Of a DNA stretch of 10,544 nt, positions 6,177 to 10,544 are shown piece after piece; position 1 is the stretch's first letter, and the number at the start of each line of letters is the position of its first letter. The notes beneath the pieces were generated by a model. The model was not told the DNA's origin and made no database searches. It was given only the letters and a program-made list of their open reading frames with translations. The stretch lies in contig JARFRI010000009.1 of assembly GCA_029287335.1 (NCBI GenBank), forward strand, positions 1 to 10,544, given 5' to 3'. The translations under genes were made by a program, and so were the position numbers. Source of the stretch: Phycisphaera sp. (GTDB lineage: Bacteria; Planctomycetota; Phycisphaerae; Phycisphaerales; Phycisphaeraceae).

Positions 6177-7247
6177 ATGGAACGACGCACCGCCAACCAG
6201 GAACGCAAGCGCAACATCGTCGTGGGCATCACCGCGATGGGCGGGTTGGTCGGCTTCATCGTGCTACTCATGGCCTTTGGCTACGCGCCCTCGTTCACAC
6301 GGAGCCAGTACAGCGTGACGGTGTACTTGGAGAACGTCGCGGGCTTGCATGAGAGCAGCCGGGTGACCCTCTGGGGCCGGGAGGTCGGACAGGTCAAAGA
6401 GGTCGGCTTTGCCATGCCGGGTGACCCCAACCGTGCCTACGTCAAGCTGATGATCGATGACGAATTTGATGTGCCCAGTGATGCACAGGTCCGTGTCGAG
6501 ACGCCGTTGTTTGGCGGCGGGCCTGTCATTGCATTGGTGGGCAGCTCGCTTGAAGCAATCGCGCTGACGAAGGATGGCAACGCGGTACTCACCAGCAGCA
6601 AAGTCGTCGACCCGTTGATGCAGCTTGAAGTGGTCAGCCGAGACCTGGCCGAGTTAAAGGAAACGTGGGTCGGTGTCGGCGAAAATATCAACATGCTGTT
6701 TGGTGTCGAAGGCGAGGGTGCCCCGTCGCTGCCCCGCGTGGTGATGGGGTTAGAAGAACGCCTCGCAGAGTTGCAGCGTGTCTTCGCTGGGGCGGAGAAG
6801 TGGCTGGGCGATGAGAAGCTACGCCAAGACATCACGCAGACCGCGGCGAATGCACGCGAGCTCAGCGAGACCTTAGAGAAGACGGTGACCTCGCTGGAAG
6901 ATCGCTATCTCAAACTCGCGGACGCGGCGGAGCAGCGGCTGGCCACCGTCGATAAAACCCTTGATACCGCAGAAAAAACCATCAATGGTGCCGCCGCGAG
7001 CATCGGCGAGATCGAGCGAAACTACGTCGCGCTGGCAGACGACGCGGCGAAGGTTGTCTCCGTGATCGACAAGCTCGTGGCCAAGGCCGATTCAAAAGAC
7101 AGCACCATCGGCCTGCTGCTCAGCGACCCACAGCTTTATCACAACCTGACGGACACGGCCGAGCGGATCAAGCTGATGACTGATGAGGCGCGTCTGCTGA
7201 TTGAGAAGTGGAAGGCCGAGGGCCTGCCGATTCGTGTGTTTAATTAA
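6177..7247 (+). CDS. MlaD-like MCE family substrate-binding protein
   Basis: This 356-residue protein is the lipid-binding partner of the MlaF-like ATPase. A basic N-terminus is followed by a membrane anchor (about 14-35), placing the rest outside the cytoplasmic membrane. Residues 46-122 form the MCE domain, with VYLENVAGLHESSRVTLWGREVG (50-71) and the conserved hydrophobic end ETPLFGGGPVIALVG (108-122). Residues 190-300 are rich in Ala, Glu and Leu and look like long helices or a coiled coil, which in related MCE proteins can build a tunnel or spacer. DSTIGLLLSDPQLYHNL (308-324) is a motif common near the end of such proteins. At 356 residues it is much longer than E. coli MlaD (183) because of this helical part. 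Only 12 bases separate it from the ATPase gene, so co-transcription is very likely. Confidence 0.9.
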   Translation: MERRTANQERKRNIVVGITAMGGLVGFIVLLMAFGYAPSFTRSQYSVTVYLENVAGLHESSRVTLWGREVGQVKEVGFAMPGDPNRAYVKLMIDDEFDVPSDAQVRVETPLFGGGPVIALVGSSLEAIALTKDGNAVLTSSKVVDPLMQLEVVSRDLAELKETWVGVGENINMLFGVEGEGAPSLPRVVMGLEERLAELQRVFAGAEKWLGDEKLRQDITQTAANARELSETLEKTVTSLEDRYLKLADAAEQRLATVDKTLDTAEKTINGAAASIGEIERNYVALADDAAKVVSVIDKLVAKADSKDSTIGLLLSDPQLYHNLTDTAERIKLMTDEARLLIEKWKAEGLPIRVFN

Positions 7248-7268
7248 TCGGATAACAAGGTAAGCAGC

Positions 7269-7272
7269 AAGG
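7269..7272 (+). promoter_or_regulatory. Short Shine-Dalgarno-like AAGG before the ApgM-like gene
   Basis: AAGG lies five bases before the ATG at 7278 and supports that start. With only 30 bases to the preceding stop and no hairpin in the gap, the gene is probably read from the same transcript as the MCE gene. Confidence 0.35.
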
Positions 7273-7277
7273 CGGCG

Positions 7278-8495
7278 ATGAAGTACGCGATCGTGATCAT
7301 GGGTGGTGCAGCGGATCGGCCCGCTGAGGTGCTTGGTGATAAGACACCTCTGCAAGCGGTCAAGGCACCGGCGCTGTCGCGCATGGGGCAGGCCGGCCGG
7401 CTGGGTCAGGTACGCATGCTGCCCGACACCATCGAGCCGGGCGCGGACGCCGCGGTGATGTCGCTGCTGGGTTACGACCCGCTCAAACGCTATACCGGCC
7501 GAGCACCGTTGACCGCGGTCGGCCTGGGTATCGACGTGCCGCAAGGCGCCTGGGCGATGCACCTGTCGCTGATCGCCGCGCCCTCAGGCGACCTGGTGGC
7601 GTATGACGACGATGCGCTGCCCGCCGCAGAGGCGCAGACGCTGGTGCAAGAACTGCTGCCGCAGTTGGAGTTGCCCGGCGTCGTCGTACACCCCACCTCC
7701 GGCGCGATGCATCTGCTTATTGATCACGCCACGGATGGCGATGGCTACCGCGACTGGTCGCCCGTGGTCAGTGCGCCGCCGAGCATGGTGATGAACCGGT
7801 CGATCCGCGAGTTCCTACCCGTCGGCGAGACGCAAGGCGAGCGATTGCAACAACTCATTGCCCAAAGCGCTGTTGCCTTAGAAAACCACGAAATCAATCA
7901 GGCTCGCTTGGAGATGGACGAGACGCCGGTGACCCACCTCTGGCCATGGGCGTTGGGCCAGTTACCAACGCTCAAGCCCTGGCCCAAACGTTTCGGAAAG
8001 TCGGCGGTGCTGATTAGTCGGGACCCAGCGGTGCGTGGGCTGGCCCAGCTTGCGGGAGTAGATGTGATTGATCCGCCCGCCGGCGAATCGGTCGAGGGCG
8101 GCTTGATCCGAATGAGTAGCGACAGCGTGCAGGCCGTCGAGCAGTACGACCTGGTCATCGTCCATGCGGATGCGCCAGCCCTGGCCGGGTTGGATGGCAA
8201 CGTGTCCGACAAGGTCGAAGCGATCCACCTGATCGACGAGCACGTCTTGCAACCTTTGGAGCACGCCCTGTCCGCTCGCGGCGAGCACCGCCTGATGTGT
8301 ACGCCGCTGTATGCCGTACCCACCGACGACCGCACCGACGTCGCCACCCCGGTGCCCTTCGTCATCACCGGCTACAAAATGGCCGGCGTCGTCGAACGCC
8401 CCGTCACCGAACAAGCCGCCTCCACCTGCGATTTGCAAGTCGAGTTTGGGTATGAACTGATGGAGTTCTTTTTGAAGAGTGGCGTGCGCGGGTAA
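7278..8495 (+). CDS. ApgM-type phosphoglycerate mutase homologue, probably catalytically inactive
   Basis: This 405-residue protein matches the archaeal-type cofactor-independent phosphoglycerate mutase family (alkaline phosphatase superfamily) along its length: DKTPLQAVKAPALSRM (21-36), SLLGYDPLKRYTGRAPL (62-78), GLGI (82-85), PVPFVI (358-363) and FGYELMEFFLKSG (390-402). The catalytic parts differ from the family as I know it. The usual DG near the N-terminus is GG (9-10), so the first metal ligand is missing. The nucleophile serine of PGSDVA is Ala56 (PGADAA). In the HVEAPDEAGHEGD motif, the Asp and His are Ala301 and Leu305. The DH pair before PTP aligns with Leu344-Tyr345, and the last His with Asp354. 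The PPHDI motif reads PPSMV (167-171). The frame is intact, so this looks like a maintained pseudoenzyme, not a decaying gene. Mutase activity is not expected; a ligand-binding or regulatory role near the Mla genes is only a guess. Confidence 0.85.
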   Translation: MKYAIVIMGGAADRPAEVLGDKTPLQAVKAPALSRMGQAGRLGQVRMLPDTIEPGADAAVMSLLGYDPLKRYTGRAPLTAVGLGIDVPQGAWAMHLSLIAAPSGDLVAYDDDALPAAEAQTLVQELLPQLELPGVVVHPTSGAMHLLIDHATDGDGYRDWSPVVSAPPSMVMNRSIREFLPVGETQGERLQQLIAQSAVALENHEINQARLEMDETPVTHLWPWALGQLPTLKPWPKRFGKSAVLISRDPAVRGLAQLAGVDVIDPPAGESVEGGLIRMSSDSVQAVEQYDLVIVHADAPALAGLDGNVSDKVEAIHLIDEHVLQPLEHALSARGEHRLMCTPLYAVPTDDRTDVATPVPFVITGYKMAGVVERPVTEQAASTCDLQVEFGYELMEFFLKSGVRG

Positions 8496-8506
8496 TGCGT
8501 TACCGC
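8488..8506. terminator. Small hairpin containing the stop codons of two convergent genes
   Basis: GGTAA (8491-8495) and TTACC (8500-8504) form a five-pair stem around TGCG. With one bulged base the stem extends by two G-C pairs, GC (8488-8489) with GC (8505-8506). The left arm contains the TAA of the ApgM-like gene and the right arm the TAA of hflX on the other strand. It may slow transcription from both sides, but no T-run follows on either strand, so it is not a classical terminator. Confidence 0.3.
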
Positions 8507-9837
8507 CCCCAGCCGCTGGTTGTGGGCTCGCTCTTGCCTTTCCAATTGGCTTGGGTGCCGGTGGCCAGGAGCTGATTTAACTGGCGTTGGCCGAGTTTGA
8601 CGCGCAGGATGACGCCTTCGTTTTCGTAGTTGCGCTCGAGGATGACCGCCCGTGTTTCCAGGAAGTTCAGGGTCTTGCCGTCGCTGTGGGGGATGGTCAT
8701 TTCCAGCTCGCGGGTTTGGCCGCGGGAGGCTTCGCGGACGGTTTCGACGATCTTGTCGACGCCGATGCCGGTGACGGCACTGACCGGGACCGAGTCGGGG
8801 ATCTCGCGGGTGAGCATCAAGACCTCGGCATTATTATCGAGCTTGTCGATCTTATTGAGCACGACCAGCCGCGGGTTGTCTTTGGCGCCGATGTCGTTGA
8901 GCACCTCGTTGACGGTGTCGTACATCCTTCGTGCGTTGGGGTCGGCGGCGTCGATGATGATGAGCAAGAGGTCGGCGTTGATCGCCTCCTCGAGCGTGGC
9001 TTTGAAAGATGCGACCAGGTGGTGGGGGAGGTTTCGGACGAAGCCGACGGTGTCGGAGAGCATGACCTCGTCGCCGTCGCCGAGCTTCCATTGCCTTGTT
9101 CGTGTGGAGAGCGTCGCGAAGAGTTTGTCGTCGGCATAGGCGCCGCCTTCGGTGACGGCATTAAAGAAGGTGGACTTGCCCGCGTTCGTGTAGCCGACGA
9201 GGCCGACGGTGAAGTGGTCGATGTTGCGTGCAGCGACCTCGCGTGTCTTGCGGGCCTGGACCTCGGCGATCTCGCGCCGCAGCTGGGTCTTCTTGCGTTG
9301 GACGATGCGGCGGTCGGTTTCGAGTTGTTGTTCGCCGGGCCCGCGTGTGCCGATGCCGGTGGGCGAGCCGCCGACGATGCGTTCGAGGTGCGACCACATC
9401 GCGCGGAGCCGCGGGTAGGTGTATTCGAGCTGGGCCAGTTCGACTTGCAATCGGGCCTCGGAGGTCTTGGCCCGGGCGGCGAAGATATCGAGGATCAGCT
9501 CGCTGCGGTCGAGGATTTTCACCTCGACGATCTCTTCGATCTTGGCCAGTTGCGATGGGCTCAGGTCGTTTTCAAAGAGGACGACGTCGGCGCCGTGGAA
9601 CTGGACCATCTCCTTGAGTTCATGGACCTTGCCCTTGCCTAGGAACGTTGCCGAGTCGGGCTTGGACTTTTTCTGCATCAGCACATCGACCACCTCGGCC
9701 CCGGCCGTGTCGGCGAGCGCGCGGAGCTCGCCCAGCGGGTCGTGCGGGTCCAGCCCATTGTTGGGCAGGAGGACGCCGACGAGGACCGCTTTTTCCTGAG
9801 CGACGGATAGAGAATTTTCGCGTTTGCCGAGTTCCAA
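8500..9837 (-). CDS. hflX: GTPase HflX, ribosome-splitting factor
   Basis: This 445-residue protein is the P-loop GTPase HflX, which binds the 50S subunit and rescues stalled ribosomes, in particular after heat or antibiotic stress. The N-terminal HflX domain holds TFLGKGKVHEL (64-74) and VVLFENDLSPSQLAKIEE (85-102). The coiled linker carries the family signature GTRGPGEQQLETDRR (163-177). The G domain has G1 GYTNAGKST (215-223), the switch-region LFATLSTRTR (239-248), G3 DTVGF (262-266), G4 NKID (328-331) and G5 SAVTG (353-357). The usual ATLDPTTR reads ATLSTRTR, a mild change. The start is a TTG at 9837, since no ATG or GTG lies between it and the upstream in-frame stop; TAAGGA 11 bases upstream supports it. 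Its stop lies four bases from that of the convergent ApgM-like gene. Confidence 0.95.
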   Translation of the reverse strand: MELGKRENSLSVAQEKAVLVGVLLPNNGLDPHDPLGELRALADTAGAEVVDVLMQKKSKPDSATFLGKGKVHELKEMVQFHGADVVLFENDLSPSQLAKIEEIVEVKILDRSELILDIFAARAKTSEARLQVELAQLEYTYPRLRAMWSHLERIVGGSPTGIGTRGPGEQQLETDRRIVQRKKTQLRREIAEVQARKTREVAARNIDHFTVGLVGYTNAGKSTFFNAVTEGGAYADDKLFATLSTRTRQWKLGDGDEVMLSDTVGFVRNLPHHLVASFKATLEEAINADLLLIIIDAADPNARRMYDTVNEVLNDIGAKDNPRLVVLNKIDKLDNNAEVLMLTREIPDSVPVSAVTGIGVDKIVETVREASRGQTRELEMTIPHSDGKTLNFLETRAVILERNYENEGVILRVKLGQRQLNQLLATGTQANWKGKSEPTTSGWGR

Positions 9838-9848
9838 GGGGGTTGGTT

Positions 9849-9874
9849 TCCTTAGTGATGAACGAGACAGTGTA
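9849..9874 (-). promoter_or_regulatory. hflX promoter -10 box and Shine-Dalgarno sequence
   Basis: On the minus strand TACACT (9869-9874) repeats the -10 hexamer found before two other genes here, and would start transcription near 9862. That leaves a leader of about 25 bases carrying TAAGGA (9849-9854), 11 bases before the TTG start at 9837. Unlike the other TACACT genes, hflX would thus have a leader and a ribosome binding site, fitting its weak TTG start codon. No good -35 box is seen at the usual distance. Confidence 0.45.
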
Positions 9875-9894
9875 GCCGACGAAGCTTGATCGGC
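9875..9894. promoter_or_regulatory. Imperfect 20-base palindrome abutting the hflX -10 box (possible operator)
   Basis: GCCGA (9875-9879) and TCGGC (9890-9894) are perfect inverted arms, and AAGCTT at the centre is itself a palindrome, so eight of ten positions pair. It lies directly upstream of the TACACT box, in the spacer between -10 and -35, where a repressor could act. It is also downstream of the HNH gene stop, but lacks the T-run of a terminator. Confidence 0.3.
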
Positions 9895-9924
9895 CGTGCC
9901 AAAACCTACACAACGCGAACTTGA

Positions 9925-10251
9925 TTAGGAGCGTGGTTTTTTAACCGCGACGCGGCGTCGGGGCGATTGCTTGCGGACCCAGCTCACAAACTTAGCGATG
10001 TCGGGGTGCTTCAGGAGCGCGTCGATCGTGTTGTAGGCCGCTTCGAGTTCGCTTTCGCTCAGCGTCGCGTGGACCGTGCTGTGGCAGGGCTGGCAGAGCA
10101 TCGCGATCCGGCTCGTCATCTCTTCACGGTCGAAGCGGACTTGTGCGCTGCGCCGGCGGTGGCGCTTGCGGGGGATCAGGTGGTGCTTGGTCAGCTTGAG
10201 CCCAGTGCGTCGGCAGAGTTCGCAGGTGGGTTGTGCGGGTCTGTCGTGCAT
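9925..10251 (-). CDS. Small HNH endonuclease family protein
   Basis: This 108-residue basic protein has a compact HNH nuclease fold. Cys10-Cys13 (CELC) and Cys53-Cys56 (CQPC) should hold a structural zinc. His23-His24 in LTKHHLIPRKRHRR (20-33) gives the catalytic HH pair, and His57 and His61 (CHSTVH) complete the motif. A helical segment (65-93) and a very basic tail (RKQSPRRRVAVKKPRS) follow, suiting DNA or RNA binding. It resembles the small stand-alone YisB-like HNH proteins more than restriction enzymes or homing endonucleases; there is no intron, toxin or methylase context. The frame is open to a GTG at 10281, but the ATG at 10251 is preferred: it begins just before the zinc motif and sits exactly six bases after a TACACT box, and the GTG lies inside a repeat. 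Function unproven. Confidence 0.85.
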   Translation of the reverse strand: MHDRPAQPTCELCRRTGLKLTKHHLIPRKRHRRRSAQVRFDREEMTSRIAMLCQPCHSTVHATLSESELEAAYNTIDALLKHPDIAKFVSWVRKQSPRRRVAVKKPRS

Positions 10252-10285
10252 CTCAAGAGTGTAGGCGTCGTCGGGTGCCACACAA
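10251..10285 (-). promoter_or_regulatory. Putative leaderless promoter of the HNH gene, with a -35-like box inside the repeat
   Basis: On the minus strand TACACT (10258-10263) is followed by six bases and then the ATG at 10251, the same layout as at 115-127. TTGTGT (complement of 10280-10285) lies 16 bases further upstream and could act as a weak -35 box (three of six to TTGACA); it is part of the inverted repeat. No Shine-Dalgarno sequence is seen. Confidence 0.45.
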
Positions 10286-10375
10286 CTGGCCGCAGGCCTG
10301 CTGTGTGACCGCGCCGAACGGCGATGTTTATAGCAGTTTGCACACAGCAGCCCTTCGGGCAGTTGTGTGGCACCC
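10273..10375. repeat. REP/BIME-like inverted pair of hairpin elements
   Basis: Two 35-base arms, 10273-10307 and 10341-10375, are inverted copies of each other with three differences; the outer 16 bases (GGGTGCCACACAACTG and its complement) match perfectly. Each arm is itself an imperfect hairpin: CACACA pairs with TGTGTG, the stem closes with CCG-N-AGG, and the same two mismatches recur in both arms. Two of the three differences are at positions that pair with each other (G-C in one arm, C-G in the other) and the third is in the loop, so the hairpin looks maintained. GGGTGC forms an unpaired foot at each outer end. A third small stem, CGCC-GAAC-GGCG (10312-10323), lies in the 33-base middle. 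This is like REP elements in BIME pairs mobilised by RAYT transposases; none is encoded here. Confidence 0.75.
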
Positions 10376-10399
10376 TAGGTTTCCCATTTAAGACGTAGG

Positions 10400-10544
10400 T
10401 CAGTCATCACCCAGCGCATCGCTTAACGCCTGCAGCGGGTCGCTCGATTGCGTGTTGGCGGGGCGTTGGTCGCGCATGATCAGGGCGATGAGCTGGCGCA
10501 TCTGACGGATCAGGGTGGGGTAGTCGGCGGCGCGGTGATTGGGG
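10400..10544 (-). CDS. C-terminal end of an unidentified protein (partial)
   Basis: The minus strand is open from the window edge to a TGA at 10400-10402 and encodes the last 47 residues of a protein whose start lies beyond the window. A helical segment rich in arginine, leucine and isoleucine (PTLIRQMRQLIALIMRDQR) is followed by a Ser/Thr/Gln/Asn linker and an acidic end (LQALSDALGDD). I do not recognise a family. The amphipathic helix and steady codon pattern favour a real gene. It is separated from the HNH gene by 148 bases containing the inverted repeat. Confidence 0.55.
   Translation of the reverse strand, partial: PNHRAADYPTLIRQMRQLIALIMRDQRPANTQSSDPLQALSDALGDD

Noticed and set aside
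8587..9642. 351-codon plus-strand frame opposite hflX
   Set aside because: Its composition (Asp, Gly, Val, Ala repeats) mirrors the reverse complement of the hflX codons; hflX has all GTPase motifs.
10273..10375. CRISPR repeat, insertion-sequence ends or rho-independent terminator as the explanation of the inverted repeat
   Set aside because: There are only two inverted copies with 33 bases between, no transposase frame, no spacer array, and no T-run after the stem. A REP-like element fits better.
1..10544. tRNA, rRNA or riboswitch genes and a restriction or defence system around the HNH gene
   Set aside because: No tRNA cloverleaf, rRNA stretch or riboswitch pattern was recognised by eye, and the HNH gene has no methylase, helicase or toxin neighbour in the window.

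Overview
The window is dense, GC-rich bacterial chromosome, with about ten genes and almost no spare DNA. It most likely comes from a planctomycete, probably of the Phycisphaerae; that placement is inferred. Evidence: two adjacent proteins carry the short N-terminal zinc ribbon (CPxC, YRW, GRxVPCKQCG) that is abundant in planctomycetes, Shine-Dalgarno sequences are mostly weak or absent, and the phosphoglycerate mutase homologue is of the archaeal ApgM type.

Layout. 1-105 is the C-terminal end of an upstream gene. 127-2385 (+) holds two oxidoreductases: a zinc-independent MDR/quinone-oxidoreductase-type enzyme and a long aldo/keto reductase-like protein. 2382-3991 (-) holds two tandem zinc-ribbon membrane proteins that share the same N-terminal module. 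A 104-base divergent promoter region (3992-4095) separates them from a four-gene plus-strand cluster (4096-8495): a DegT-type sugar-nucleotide aminotransferase, an MlaF-like ABC ATPase, an MlaD-like MCE protein, and an ApgM homologue whose catalytic residues all look replaced. 8500-9837 (-) is hflX, convergent with that cluster. 9925-10251 (-) is a small HNH nuclease. 10273-10375 is a REP/BIME-like inverted repeat. 10400-10544 (-) is the C-terminal end of an unrecognised gene that runs off the window.

How the genes may work together. The tight spacing in the 4096-8495 cluster suggests one transcript joining a surface-glycan enzyme (aminotransferase), a lipid-transport ATPase with its substrate-binding MCE partner, and a pseudoenzyme of the alkaline phosphatase superfamily. 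No MlaE-type permease gene is in the window. A joint role in building the cell envelope is plausible but inferred.

Most notable. (1) The ApgM-like protein keeps fold motifs but lacks the nucleophile and all expected metal ligands. (2) Three genes start exactly six bases after a TANNNT box (TACACT, TAGAAT, TACACT), which points to leaderless transcription. (3) The inverted repeat upstream of the HNH gene is made of two hairpins that differ by a compensatory base-pair swap. (4) The paired zinc-ribbon proteins share a short acidic Tyr-Asp/Glu-Leu motif beyond the zinc ribbon.
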